From: Ruminococcus sp. YRD2003
GTDB taxonomy: Bacteria; Bacillota; Clostridia; Oscillospirales; Ruminococcaceae
NCBI GenBank assembly: GCA_900109435.1
Contig: FNZT01000008.1
Span: 62,001-126,000, forward strand
Length of the DNA stretch: 64,000 bases
Reading direction: 5' to 3'
Below, one piece after another: positions 25,221 to 34,039 of this stretch. The position numbers were made by a program, and so were the translations under genes. Numbering within the stretch: the stretch's first letter is position 1; every line of letters starts with the position of its first letter. The notes under the pieces were generated by a model, which saw only the letters and a program-made list of their open reading frames with translations, was not told where the DNA came from and did no database searches.

Positions 25221-26410
25221 GCCTTCATAGTCAGCACCTTTACGGCTTCAGGAAGGATAAGCTTACCATCAACACGCTGAGAAGCAAGGAAGCCGATCTG
25301 TCCGTTCATTGCAAACAGCTCGTTAAGTCTCTTGAGGCTGCGCCCCTGACGGTCTGCGATCCAGTAGTAGCTGAAGTCACCAAAGGCGATTGCCTTCTGA
25401 CCGGCCTCGATTGTAGGTGCATATACAGATGTCACGTAAGGCCTGTTAAGGATAGTGTCCGGAATACCGACAGACACACTGGGCTGCCAGATATAGTTAC
25501 CGGTATTATCCTTGATTTTACGGAGTGCCTTGATGGTCTGCTCGTTAAGAAGCCATACCGACTTTTTGCGGTACGGGCTCTTTACGGAATAGAAAAGCTC
25601 GATCATATCATCAAAGGTGATAGTTGCACCGTTCGAGATTGCGCCCTCCTGAGCGCCGCCTGTTGCAGCAAAGATACCCGTAGGCTTGCCGACACCATCA
25701 CCGACAACAAAGGCCTCTTCCTCCTTTGCACCGATTCTGCGTGCAAACTCCTTTGCGATATATGCGGGCAGATCAAATACAGAGTCATTGAGAAGCTCCT
25801 CAGAGATCTTGATTGCTGTACCGACCTTGTAGGCAGAAAGCGAGAGCTGACCGAATGCGTCATCGGAGAGAGTATACGCCTCTTCCTCCTCCATCCATAC
25901 TGCCTCGCCCTTAGAGGTTACAACAGGAATCTTCCTGTCGCCGCTGGAGGTCTGAATGCGGGTTGCAAGTGGACGGAAAACGTTCTCCTCCTCAAGGGCT
26001 TCAATGAGCTTACGCTCAAACTCATCCGGTACAAGATAGCCGCCTTCCGTATCCTCTCCGACATGAAGCGAATTTCTCACGTCAACATAGTTGCGGTTAC
26101 GGACTGAATTCCAGAAAGCCTTGGAGTAATCGTCAGAAGCGATACCTGTCTTTTCTGTTTCTGCTGCACGAGTACCCGGAGTGGTTACAAGCGGTGTCGT
26201 AGTTGCTGCTGAAAGCTCCTGCGAAATACGCTCAGCACGCTGCATACGCTCGATCTCTTTTCCGAGATCAACGATCTGCTGCTCCATTGCATCATATGTT
26301 TTGCTGTCCTCCTCAGAGAGCAGTCCGTTTGCATTGCGCTTAGAATCAAGAAAGTCGCGGGCAGTATCCCACGCCTTTGCACGCTTTTCCATGAGTTCCT
26401 GAATAGTCAT
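25217..26410 (-). CDS. HK97-family major capsid protein
   Basis: 397 aa, AGGAGGATGATAAT site. Residues 1-105 are the delta (scaffold) domain, mostly coiled coil, removed by the protease. Residues 110-397 have the HK97 fold (EDTEGGYLVPDEFERKLIEA; AFVVGDGVGKPTGIFA; FGDFSYYWIADRQGRSLKRL). It builds the icosahedral shell. It lies directly after the protease gene. No truncation is seen. Confidence 0.96.
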   Translation of the reverse strand: MTIQELMEKRAKAWDTARDFLDSKRNANGLLSEEDSKTYDAMEQQIVDLGKEIERMQRAERISQELSAATTTPLVTTPGTRAAETEKTGIASDDYSKAFWNSVRNRNYVDVRNSLHVGEDTEGGYLVPDEFERKLIEALEEENVFRPLATRIQTSSGDRKIPVVTSKGEAVWMEEEEAYTLSDDAFGQLSLSAYKVGTAIKISEELLNDSVFDLPAYIAKEFARRIGAKEEEAFVVGDGVGKPTGIFAATGGAQEGAISNGATITFDDMIELFYSVKSPYRKKSVWLLNEQTIKALRKIKDNTGNYIWQPSVSVGIPDTILNRPYVTSVYAPTIEAGQKAIAFGDFSYYWIADRQGRSLKRLNELFAMNGQIGFLASQRVDGKLILPEAVKVLTMKA

Positions 26411-26425
26411 ATTATCATCCTCCTG

Positions 26426-27265
26426 TTATTTCAGCAGATTCAGCCTTTTTTCAAGCTGATCAATCGGAACACCCTTTGCAGGTGTATACTTCTCAGAAAT
26501 TCTTTCCATAAGGCTTTCCATAGCTGCAACTGCAGAATAGGACATTGCCTTATCTTCTGTCTTACGACGACGTTTCAGTTTTCCATCCTCGTCAGGATCT
26601 TCCTCCGCGGGAGGATCATCCGGTGTATCTGTACCGGAATCCTCATCTTTTGTCTTATCTTCGTCGTCATCTTCATCCTCGTCTGGTTCATCTTCCTCCG
26701 GCTTCGGCTGTGGCTGTCCGCTTGCAAACAGAATGCCGTCAACCATTCCGAGGGACTGCGCCTTTTTCGCATTCAGCCATGTTTCCTCGTCCATCATGCG
26801 GGCGATCTTGCTGCGGCTGAGACGGGACTTTTCCTCGTAGGCATTGATGATGCTTTCCTTGACCTCATCCAGAAGCTCGATGGCTTTCTGCATCGCTTCC
26901 TTATTGCCGAAAGCGACAGTCGAAGGGTTGTGAATCATCAGCATACCCGTCGGAGCGATCAGGGTTTCGTCGCCAGCCATTGCAACAACGGAAGCGGCAC
27001 TTGCCGCAATGCCGTCAATCTTGACTGTGACCTTGCCCTTATGGTTGCGGAGCATGGTATAGATCTGCGATGCGGCGAACACATCTCCGCCAGGTGAATT
27101 CAGCCAGACGGTCAGGTCGCCGCTGACCTTCGCCAGCTCATTGCGGAACATGGCAGGCGTGATCTCATCGCCGAACCATGTGTCTTCCGAAATCGGTCCG
27201 TTGAAGATCAGCTCTGCAGAGCCAGTATCCTCATTTCGCACCCAGTTCCAAAATTTCTTATTCAT
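26426..27265 (-). CDS. ClpP-type head maturation protease
   Basis: 279 aa from the ATG at 27265 (GGAGG site). Residues 15-190 are an S14 ClpP-like domain: LNSPGGDVFAASQIYTMLRN, the catalytic Ser in DGIAASAASVVAMAGDE and His in MLMIHNPST. Residues about 195-235 are a very acidic stretch of Asp and Glu that may act as scaffold. It cleaves the capsid delta domain during head maturation. Placed next to the capsid gene as usual. Confidence 0.93.
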   Translation of the reverse strand: MNKKFWNWVRNEDTGSAELIFNGPISEDTWFGDEITPAMFRNELAKVSGDLTVWLNSPGGDVFAASQIYTMLRNHKGKVTVKIDGIAASAASVVAMAGDETLIAPTGMLMIHNPSTVAFGNKEAMQKAIELLDEVKESIINAYEEKSRLSRSKIARMMDEETWLNAKKAQSLGMVDGILFASGQPQPKPEEDEPDEDEDDDEDKTKDEDSGTDTPDDPPAEEDPDEDGKLKRRRKTEDKAMSYSAVAAMESLMERISEKYTPAKGVPIDQLEKRLNLLK

Positions 27266-28274
27266 CAGCACATTCCTCCATTCTATAGTTCACTCCGATA
27301 TAGTCCAGCACTCTTCCAAGCCCCAGACCTTTGTTGTCAGGCTGCCATACACCATCCACCTCTGCACCGCCGCCGATGCAATAATCATAGATTTTCGGGT
27401 GTGTTGCTGCCAGCTTCTGAAAACGGTTAGGCTCTTTTTCAAGATGGCAGCCAAACATACAGAACATACATCCTGTGCGCTCTGCACCAGTAGTGTGGTA
27501 TTTTCCGCTTTCGTCCATAAAAATATCCCCATACACACAAGCGTAGGGGATTTTACGGGTATATAGATATTCCAGAACATCTTGCTCTGTCCAAAATGAC
27601 ATCGGTTGTGACCTCGGACGCTTTGCATCAAAGGCGTTGCAGCCGTGAATCAACCAGTGTTCTTTTCGCAGCCGGGACTCACAAGCCATAGTTGCCACAA
27701 TAGGAACCCGACCTGTTTCTTTTTCATACTGCTTCATCGGGTTCTTTTTCATGACGGTGCAGCATTCCGAAGAACAGCGGAACGGAGCGTCCAACAGAAA
27801 CTTCCATCTTTCGCAGTTGTACTGGCTCTTGTCACCGTTCTTATCCAGTGACAAGCCGCATAACTTCAGGTAATCGCCATGAGTCTGCTCACGCCCCTCA
27901 GTAATCGCAACTCGTGCATACTGTACACGACGGCTTACTTCTTTTGATACCACCGGGTAGCCATATTTCTGAATGACCTCTCGAAAGTTCATTTTAGGAC
28001 GGACGATTGTAACGTCATCAAATGACTTCACAAATTCCCTGATCTCCGGAAATTCCAACCCAGTATCAGCAAACACAGCAGGCACATCATAGACACCGGG
28101 CGTGTTACGAATAATGTCCAGCAGTACCGTGCTGTCCTTTCCGCCAGAGAATGAGCAATAAACATCGCCGCCATAATGGTCATACCAGCCTTTGATACGA
28201 TTTTGTGTCATGCGTATCTTGGCATTCAACGGCAATGACTGCATCTGGTAGAGGTCACTGATCTGATGTCTCAT
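27258..28274 (-). CDS. PAPS-reductase-family protein in head module
   Basis: 338 aa from the ATG at 28274 (AAGGAGG site). The PP-loop motif CSFSGGKDSTVLLDIIRN, then PAVFADTGLEFPEIREFV, place it in the PAPS reductase/adenine-nucleotide alpha-hydrolase superfamily. Cysteines in CSSECC and in RTGCMFCMFGCHLEKEPNRF could bind an Fe-S cluster, as in DndC-like DNA phosphorothioation proteins. No dndA/B/D/E partners are seen, so the substrate is open: sulfation chemistry or nucleic-acid modification. It overlaps both portal and protease, so it is expressed with the late genes. Confidence 0.85.
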   Translation of the reverse strand: MRHQISDLYQMQSLPLNAKIRMTQNRIKGWYDHYGGDVYCSFSGGKDSTVLLDIIRNTPGVYDVPAVFADTGLEFPEIREFVKSFDDVTIVRPKMNFREVIQKYGYPVVSKEVSRRVQYARVAITEGREQTHGDYLKLCGLSLDKNGDKSQYNCERWKFLLDAPFRCSSECCTVMKKNPMKQYEKETGRVPIVATMACESRLRKEHWLIHGCNAFDAKRPRSQPMSFWTEQDVLEYLYTRKIPYACVYGDIFMDESGKYHTTGAERTGCMFCMFGCHLEKEPNRFQKLAATHPKIYDYCIGGGAEVDGVWQPDNKGLGLGRVLDYIGVNYRMEECADE

Positions 28275-29517
28275 CGACACCACCCTCCTTTCCTTCGTAG
28301 AAGGCTCCTGCATCTGCCAGTTTTGTAAAGCTGCCGTTCACCAGATACAGATTGCCGCCGTCCTCATCCGGGATAGCGTTCATATCCTCCAGCTCACGGA
28401 TATCATTGGCGGACATCCAGCCGTTCTGTCTTGCAGTTGCATAGCCCTGCATACGGCTTGCATAGTCGCCGCGCAGCAGACCTTCCACATTGAATTTAAT
28501 GAAATAGCGCCCCTTTTCGGAATCCGAAAGAAGCGCCTTCTGTAGTCCCTGTTCCCAGCGTACCAGCCACGGATCAAGGGTGTATTTTACGAATTCGAGC
28601 GACAGATGCTCGATGTTGCTGAAAGTAGCATGGTCGAGGTCGCCGATCATATGCAGCGGTACGCGATACAGGCGGGCAATTTCCTCGATCTGAAACTTTC
28701 GGGTTTCAAGGAACTGCGCCTCGTTATTCGGAATGGAGATAGGCGTGTATTTCATGCCCTCCTCCAAGATCGCTGTTTTGTGCGCATTGCTGCTGCCGTA
28801 AGCCCGCTGCCAAGCCTCACGCACACGCTCCGGATTTTTGATCACGCCCGGATGCTCCAGCACCGCAGAAGGCGCTGCGCCGTTTGCGAAGAAGGACGAG
28901 CCGTACTCATCACAGGCTACCGCAAGACCGAGTGCATTCTTTGCCATTGCAATAGGGCTGTATCCGACCAGACCGTCAAAGCCCAAGCCGGGAATATGCA
29001 GCACCTGTTCCATCGGAAGAATGATCTCGCCCTGCTGCTTGAAATTCGGGTTGTGTTCGTCGTACCGGCTGTAGCGGTAAATGAGCCTGCCGCGATCGTC
29101 ACGGTCAACACGCACCTTATCCGGCATCAGCGGATACAGTCCGATGACATCACCTCTGCCGTTTCGGATGATCTGCGCATAGGCATTGCCGTAGACCAGC
29201 AGATGCGCCATCAGCGTTTCCCGGAACACAAACGATGTCATTTCGGGATTCGGCTGGTCGTGCAGCAAAAAAAATAGCGGGTGCCTCGGCACTCGCTCTT
29301 TTCCGTTATCGGTGTATTGGTAAACGTGCAGGGGCAGTTGTGCGATCGCCTCCGACAGCACTCTCACGCAGGCATAAACTGCGATGATCTGCATTGCCGT
29401 GCGGTCGTTGACACGCTTACCTGCCTGTGTCCGTCCGAAGAAATAACTGTAGGACGGGCTGTCGTAGCTGTCCTTCGGCTTGTCACGTGACCGGAACAGT
29501 CCGCTGAAAATACCCAT
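28255..29517 (-). CDS. Phage portal protein (HK97 type)
   Basis: 420 aa from the ATG at 29517 (AAAGGAG site 8 nt upstream). RTAMQIIAVYACVRVLSEAI, LFFLLHDQPNPEMTSFVFRE and EEIARLYRVPLHMIGDLDHA are typical portal motifs. It forms the dodecameric DNA gate and docks the terminase. The large terminase gene lies upstream, separated by a plus-strand cargo gene. Confidence 0.95.
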   Translation of the reverse strand: MGIFSGLFRSRDKPKDSYDSPSYSYFFGRTQAGKRVNDRTAMQIIAVYACVRVLSEAIAQLPLHVYQYTDNGKERVPRHPLFFLLHDQPNPEMTSFVFRETLMAHLLVYGNAYAQIIRNGRGDVIGLYPLMPDKVRVDRDDRGRLIYRYSRYDEHNPNFKQQGEIILPMEQVLHIPGLGFDGLVGYSPIAMAKNALGLAVACDEYGSSFFANGAAPSAVLEHPGVIKNPERVREAWQRAYGSSNAHKTAILEEGMKYTPISIPNNEAQFLETRKFQIEEIARLYRVPLHMIGDLDHATFSNIEHLSLEFVKYTLDPWLVRWEQGLQKALLSDSEKGRYFIKFNVEGLLRGDYASRMQGYATARQNGWMSANDIRELEDMNAIPDEDGGNLYLVNGSFTKLADAGAFYEGKEGGVDETSDQ

Positions 29518-29535
29518 GTGCATCACTCCTTTCGG

Positions 29536-29565
29536 TTGACTTTTTCTATGGGCTTATGATATAAT
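29536..29565 (+). promoter_or_regulatory. Promoter of plus-strand gene 29635
   Basis: TTGACT (29536-29541), 18-bp spacer, TATAAT (29560-29565). Just downstream AAAAGCGG / CCGCTTTT (about 29570-29592) forms an 8-bp hairpin with A- and T-rich flanks. It could attenuate this transcript and terminate minus-strand ones. Confidence 0.8.
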
Positions 29566-29634
29566 ATGGAAAAGCGGACGATGCCCGCTTTTGCAATTAC
29601 AATAATATAATCTATGATTTCAAGGAGATATAAG

Positions 29635-30552
29635 ATGGAAAAAAAAGCATTAGTTGATCATACTTCGCAAAAAGAAGAGAACGAAGAAAATGTATTCACT
29701 AACTTTCTTTTAAATACAGGGCTATATCAGCCAATAGAAATAACTGTTGATAACACTTCCGACTTGGCTGACTTAATTGGTGGAAAAGAAAGGATTGACA
29801 TTTATTGTCCGGAATGCAAGGCGAAAAGAATATTCTATTCTGAAAGCATTTCATATGAAGCTGAAGATGCAAAAAGGGGTCTATACAAAAGACCGTTAGA
29901 AGAGGTTGTTAGGTCAAAAGTTTGTATCTATCCAAACGGAAATCCGTTTACAGAGTTTCCTGAAGAAGATTATAGATTAATGGTATTTAAGTTCTTTTGT
30001 AGTAAGGATGAGGATCATCATCTTGATTATATTGTTCTTACACAAGGAAATAAGATGATAAAGATCGGTCAATATCCATCTGTAGCAGATTTATCCTTTC
30101 CTGAATTAAAAGAATACAGAAAGGTAATGCAAAAAGAAGATGAAAAGGAACTTAAAAGAGCTATCGGATTATTTGCTTCTGGGATAGGGGTTGGCTCTTT
30201 TGTGTACTTGAGGAGAATTTTTGAACGTATCATAGTTAATGCCAGCAAAAAAGCAATCCAAGAAGGGAAAATCACAGAAGCAGATTTTGGTAAATCACAT
30301 GTGGATGAAAAAATAAAAATGTTGTCAGATTATCTACCAAAATCGTTGATAGGTAATACTGTGTTTTATGGCATCATCAGTAAAGGAATTCACGAGCTAA
30401 CAGAGAAAGAATGCTTAGAGTATTTTCCTGTCATGAAGGGATTTATATTGTTAATATTAAGGCAGTGGGAACAAATGCGTCGTGACGAAGAAGAAGAAAA
30501 ATCAATTCAAGCATCCCTCAGCAAAATTGCCAGCAAAATTACAAAAAGCTGA
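29635..30552 (+). CDS. AT-rich moron protein of unknown function
   Basis: 305 aa from the ATG at 29635 (AAGGAG site). An N-terminal segment has a CxxC pair (DIYCPECKAKRIFY) that could start a zinc site. The C-terminal half includes GIGVGSFVYLRRIFERIIVN, then KIKMLSDYLPKSLIG and YGIISKGIHELTEKECLEYF. That C-terminal pattern recurs, to my knowledge, in accessory proteins of Firmicutes without a known activity. It is opposite in strand and more AT-rich than its neighbours and has its own promoter, so it is likely a lysogenic conversion or defence gene. Confidence 0.65.
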   Translation: MEKKALVDHTSQKEENEENVFTNFLLNTGLYQPIEITVDNTSDLADLIGGKERIDIYCPECKAKRIFYSESISYEAEDAKRGLYKRPLEEVVRSKVCIYPNGNPFTEFPEEDYRLMVFKFFCSKDEDHHLDYIVLTQGNKMIKIGQYPSVADLSFPELKEYRKVMQKEDEKELKRAIGLFASGIGVGSFVYLRRIFERIIVNASKKAIQEGKITEADFGKSHVDEKIKMLSDYLPKSLIGNTVFYGIISKGIHELTEKECLEYFPVMKGFILLILRQWEQMRRDEEEEKSIQASLSKIASKITKS

Positions 30553-30577
30553 TAAGCTATCTAAATAAAAAATACAG

Positions 30578-32179
30578 TTACAAAACCAGCATATCCCTGC
30601 TGTCATAAATGCTGTCGCCGGAGTCGTTTCCGCATCGGATTGCACGGTCGAGAGCCATAATCGTGGCGACCGTTCCGTCGATCTTCTCGGTGGACTTTTC
30701 CTTGTCGGGCTTGATGTTGCCCGCAGGATCACGCTTGATGAAAATGTTGTCCATGTTCCAGCGCAGCACCGGATGCCCGTTGTGGGCGATCTTCTGCTCC
30801 AGCGTCAGCTTCATCAGCTCTTTGGTCGGCGGCGACATATCACGGTAGCCCTGACCGAACTGCACCAGCGTGAAGCCCAGCCCCTCAAGGTTCTGGCTCA
30901 TCTGCACTGCGCCCCAGCGGTCGAAGGCGATCTCCCGGATATTGAACCGTGTACCCAGTTCATCGATGAAGTTTTCGATGAAGCCGTAATGCACGACGTT
31001 GCCCTCGGTCGTCAGCAGGTAGCCCTGCCGTTCCCAGAGGTCATATGGAACGTGATCACGGCGTACACGGAGGTCAAGCGTTTCCTCCGGCAGCCAGAAA
31101 TACGGCAGAATATAATAATGGTTGTCCTCCTCGGTCGGCGGAAAGACCAGAACAAAAGCCGTGATGTCCGTGGTCGAGGACAAGTCCAGACCGCCGTAAC
31201 ATACACGACCTTCGAGGAAGGATTCGTCGAAATCGACCTTGCAGGCATCCCACTTGTGCATCGGCATCCAGCGGACGGTCTGCTTCACCCACTGATTCAG
31301 ACGGAGCTGCCGGAAGGCGTTTTCTTCGCCGGGATTTTGCTTGGCGGATTCGCAGGCAGCCTCGACCTTGTCCATGCCGATGGTCTCACCGAGGGACGGA
31401 TTTGAGTTTTTCCAGACCTCCGGAGAAGTCCAGTCAGCATCATCGGGAGCGCCGTAGATAACCGGATAGAAAGTCTTGTCGATCTTGCGCCCTTCGAGAA
31501 TATCCTGCGCCTTCTGGTGCTGCTCGTAGCAGATGGAATTAGTGTCCGTGCCTGCCGTTGTGATAAGGAAATACAGCGGCTGCATTCGTGCGTCACCGGA
31601 GCCTTTTGTCATAACGTCAAAGAGCTTTCGATTCGGCTGCGTATGCAGCTCATCGAACACGACTCCATGAATATTGAAACCGTGCTTGCTGTACGCCTCA
31701 GCGGAAAGCACCTGATAGAAGGAGTTGGTCGGCACATACACGATGCGCTTCTGCGAGGTCAGGATTTTGACGCGCTTGTTCAGCGCAGGACACATCCGCA
31801 CCATATCGGCGGCGACATCAAACACGATAGCCGCCTGTTGACGGTCAGCAGCGCAGCCGTAGACCTCGGCACGTTCCTCACCGTCGCCGCAGGTCAGCAA
31901 TAACGCAACAGCGGCAGCAAGCTCCGACTTGCCGTTTTTTTTCGGAATCTCGATGTATGCCGTGTTGAACTGGCGGTAGCCGTTGGGCTTGATGACACCA
32001 AACAGGTCACGGATGATGCGCTCCTGCCAGTCGATCAGCTCGAAGGGCTTTCCCGCCCATGTGCCTTTAGTGTGGGCGAGGCACTCGATGAACCGCACCG
32101 CATAGTCTGCGGCGGCTTTGTCGTAATGGGAATCCTCCGCCATGAACTTGGTCGGTGTATAATCTTTCAGCTTTCGCAA
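30578..32179 (-). CDS. terL: Terminase large subunit
   Basis: 533 aa. A TTG start at 32179 is preferred because GGAGGTGA lies 5 nt upstream; the ATG at 32194 would place that site inside the gene. N-terminal ATPase: Walker-A-like IEIPKKNGKSELAAAVALLL and Walker B in GVVFDELHTQP. C-terminal nuclease: YGGLDLSSTTDITAFVLVF with further acids. It packages DNA into the prohead. The small subunit, normally adjacent, is 6.7 kb away because the amidoligase island and a methyltransferase lie between. Confidence 0.95.
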   Translation of the reverse strand: MRKLKDYTPTKFMAEDSHYDKAAADYAVRFIECLAHTKGTWAGKPFELIDWQERIIRDLFGVIKPNGYRQFNTAYIEIPKKNGKSELAAAVALLLTCGDGEERAEVYGCAADRQQAAIVFDVAADMVRMCPALNKRVKILTSQKRIVYVPTNSFYQVLSAEAYSKHGFNIHGVVFDELHTQPNRKLFDVMTKGSGDARMQPLYFLITTAGTDTNSICYEQHQKAQDILEGRKIDKTFYPVIYGAPDDADWTSPEVWKNSNPSLGETIGMDKVEAACESAKQNPGEENAFRQLRLNQWVKQTVRWMPMHKWDACKVDFDESFLEGRVCYGGLDLSSTTDITAFVLVFPPTEEDNHYYILPYFWLPEETLDLRVRRDHVPYDLWERQGYLLTTEGNVVHYGFIENFIDELGTRFNIREIAFDRWGAVQMSQNLEGLGFTLVQFGQGYRDMSPPTKELMKLTLEQKIAHNGHPVLRWNMDNIFIKRDPAGNIKPDKEKSTEKIDGTVATIMALDRAIRCGNDSGDSIYDSRDMLVL

Positions 32180-32198
32180 GTGCCTCACCTCCATGAGA

Positions 32199-32226
32199 AA
32201 GGCGGCTGCCCTCCGGTAGCCGCCTT
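32199..32226. terminator. Hairpin between island and terL
   Basis: AAGGCGGCT (32199-32207) and AGCCGCCTT (32218-32226) form a 9-bp perfect stem between the last island gene and terL. The U-tract is weak on the minus strand, so it may only attenuate read-through into terL. Confidence 0.6.
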
Positions 32227-32233
32227 CGTGTTT

Positions 32234-32473
32234 TTAGTTGTACTCGTGCATCAGGATTGCCAGCGCCATTTCCGCTGCCTCGTTCTGCGGCGGAACATCC
32301 AACCCCCGGTCGTAGTTGTAAACAACCTCGCCGCTGATCTTCAGCGTCAGCTTGCTGATCCTGCCGCCGTCGATCCCGTACTGGCTGCCCTCGTCGTAGG
32401 CTTTCACCCAGTAATGAACGACCGTGTACTTGCCGTCTCCCTTCGGGACTCCAATCGTACCTTCGTGCCACAT
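32234..32473 (-). CDS. Small DUF7678-like protein
   Basis: 79 aa, GGAGGAAAACACT site. WHEGTIGVPKGDGKYTVVHY and AYDEGSQYGIDGGRISKLTL are typical of a small domain (probably DUF7678) found in Firmicute mobile elements. Predicted beta-rich, no catalytic motif. Last gene of the island, served by promoter B. Confidence 0.65.
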   Translation of the reverse strand: MWHEGTIGVPKGDGKYTVVHYWVKAYDEGSQYGIDGGRISKLTLKISGEVVYNYDRGLDVPPQNEAAEMALAILMHEYN

Positions 32474-32529
32474 AGTGTTTTCCTCCGTTTTTCGTAGTTT
32501 TCGGTGGGCTTTGCCCTTCCGTTGTACAC

Positions 32530-32558
32530 ATATTAACTCTAAACGGCGGATATATCAA
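32530..32558 (-). promoter_or_regulatory. Shared-motif promoter B
   Basis: TTGATA (32558-32553), 17-bp spacer ending AGAGT, TAATAT (32535-32530). The upstream conserved box (plus strand TTGTGTACTTTACGCCC) is at 32601-32617. Confidence 0.8.
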
Positions 32559-32735
32559 GTGTGAGTAATAACAATGATCGCTGCGGTATTTTCCGCTTGT
32601 TTGTGTACTTTACGCCCGCACACAGAAGCCGCAGAAACACGCTGTGCGGGGCTTGTTCTGGCATGGCATCAGTTTGCGCGGAACCGGCTACCCGCGCACA
32701 GGGCGGCGCTGTGCCGCCCCGGTTGGGCGACCGGC

Positions 32736-33080
32736 TCATCTGCCGGTCATCCATTCCCATTCGCTTTCGCAGGCTGCTGCGTAGTCTTCGTCAAAAAGGG
32801 CATCGTCGTCAATCCATTCGGTTTCGTACTCGATCTCCTCGATGCCCTCGAAGGTCGTGCCGTTTGCGGCTGCGTCCTCCTGCGCAAGGCTGTCGGCGTT
32901 CTCCTCAACCCAAGCCCTGAAGTCCTCTGCGTCGAGGTCGTCCTCGTTCTCGACTTCCAGTTCGTAAGCTTCCTCCTCGGTGTCGTACCAAAGGATTGTG
33001 GCGCTCTTGATCGCCTCGCGCTCGTTCCAGTCGTCTCTGCCTGCCATTGCTCTTGCCTTTGCCATTCCGTAGCTGATCAT
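32736..33080 (-). CDS. Acidic 114-aa island protein
   Basis: 114 aa, GGAGGAAAAAACA site. Very acidic (TEEEAYELEVENEDDLDAED; FDEDYAAACESEWEWMTG), with no domain I recognise. Such acidic proteins often mimic DNA or are protein partners of enzymes encoded nearby; an anti-restriction or amidoligase-substrate role is only a guess. Single-gene unit driven by promoter C; its leader resembles that of the 32234 gene (GGGCAAAGCCC hairpin). Confidence 0.6.
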   Translation of the reverse strand: MISYGMAKARAMAGRDDWNEREAIKSATILWYDTEEEAYELEVENEDDLDAEDFRAWVEENADSLAQEDAAANGTTFEGIEEIEYETEWIDDDALFDEDYAAACESEWEWMTGR

Positions 33081-33136
33081 TGTTTTTTCCTCCGTGTTTC
33101 GTAGTTTCCGGCGGGCTTTGCCCTTCCGTTGTGTAC

Positions 33137-33165
33137 ATATTAACTCTGAATGCGAATTATATCAA
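33137..33165 (-). promoter_or_regulatory. Shared-motif promoter C
   Basis: TTGATA (33165-33160), 17-bp spacer ending TCAGAGT, TAATAT (33142-33137). The upstream box (TTGTGTATATTACACCC) at 33210-33226 is part of a 10-bp-stem hairpin CGGCGGGTGT / ACACCCGCCG. Confidence 0.8.
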
Positions 33166-33238
33166 GCCGCTAAAACTACAGAAGATACGGGGAAAATGTG
33201 CGGCGGGTGTTGTGTATATTACACCCGCCGCTTTTCGG

Positions 33239-33592
33239 TTATTCGCCGAGGGGAATCGGCATCAGGATGTTGCCGACCAGCACGAAATCGTATGCCTGCC
33301 GGAAGAACTCCGTGTACTTTTCGGTCAGCTCCTGCGGCAGGTCGGTGAAGTCATCCTCGCCCAAGCCGCAAAGGAAGAATGTCCCCTTGATGACGCCGTA
33401 ACCCTTGATCGGGCGGTTCCACTTCTGCTCCGGGTGGTAGAGGGCTTCCTCTTCGCACACCAGTGCGACCGGATCATCGAAGGGGTAAATCGCCTGAATG
33501 TACCCGCCGACCGTCTGCTGCAGGCTTTCAAGCTCTCCGCTGATCTCCTTTGCGTAGGGGCGCTTGCCCGGTTCAACAACTAAAATGTTCAT
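33239..33592 (-). CDS. DUF3846-family protein
   Basis: 117 aa, AAGGAGC site. MNILVVEPGKRPYAKEISGE, then LQQTVGGYIQAIYPF and VALVCEEEA, and GTFFLCGLGEDDF are the DUF3846 signature. The family is common on conjugative elements and phages of gut Firmicutes, and its function is unknown. Own promoter (D); a GC-rich hairpin directly after the stop at 33201-33230 would end the transcript. Confidence 0.85.
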   Translation of the reverse strand: MNILVVEPGKRPYAKEISGELESLQQTVGGYIQAIYPFDDPVALVCEEEALYHPEQKWNRPIKGYGVIKGTFFLCGLGEDDFTDLPQELTEKYTEFFRQAYDFVLVGNILMPIPLGE

Positions 33593-33637
33593 GTGAATGC
33601 TCCTTTTGCTTTATTCCGCTTCTCCTGCGGTAGTGAC

Positions 33638-33666
33638 ATCTTAACTCTGAACCGAGGATATATCAA
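33638..33666 (-). promoter_or_regulatory. Shared-motif promoter D
   Basis: TTGATA (33666-33661), 17-bp spacer ending TCAGAGT, TAAGAT (33643-33638). The upstream box is weaker here (TTGTACATCGCAC at 33719-33731). Confidence 0.75.
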
Positions 33667-33744
33667 GCATAATCGGCAAAATAAATGTGACAAACATCGC
33701 GGCGGAAATGCCGCTGAATTGTACATCGCACAAGAGCCGCACAC

Positions 33745-33835
33745 GCGCCCTGTGTGGGGCGGGTTACCGAAAGGGATACCGTTTGGAGGATATCCGTCCC
33801 GCGCCACACGTTGCAACGTGGCAGCTCTGTGCGCC
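33745..33835. repeat. About 90-bp imperfect repeat, copy 1
   Basis: Shares an ordered series of blocks with 34940-35029: TTACCGAAAGGG, TTGGAGGATA, CCGTCCCG, CCACACG, GCAACGTGG and CTGTG. Both copies lie between the end of an island gene and the next promoter, and contain inverted repeats. No convincing reading frame. It may be a 3' structured RNA element or a remnant of gene shuffling. Confidence 0.55.
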
Positions 33836-34039
33836 TTATTCTTCGCCTTCGTACTTCTCGTGGATGATGCCGAGAATCTTGTCCTGTTCCTCGCGTCCGA
33901 CGCCGATGCTTTCAAGCGCCTCGCGCGTTCCGCAGTCGGGGCAGATCGGGCTGTTATCCGCGCGGGAAAGAGCTGGTCGCTCCGTGTACGCCTGCCCGCA
34001 TTTCGGGCAGGTCTGCGGTGTTCTTACTCGCTCCTTCAT
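33836..34039 (-). CDS. Zinc-ribbon small protein
   Basis: 67 aa. Two knuckles, CPKCGQ and CPDCGT, about 20 residues apart, make a zinc ribbon. The C-terminal helix is REEQDKILGIIHEKYEGE. The ATG overlaps the stop of the GGCT-like gene (ATGA) and follows AAGGAGG, so the two proteins are made together. It could bind nucleic acid or serve as a protein adaptor for the enzyme upstream. Confidence 0.75.
   Translation of the reverse strand: MKERVRTPQTCPKCGQAYTERPALSRADNSPICPDCGTREALESIGVGREEQDKILGIIHEKYEGEE

Noticed and set aside
27258..28274. A complete Dnd phosphorothioation system
   Set aside because: Only a DndC-like family member is present; no dndA, dndB, dndD or dndE nearby.
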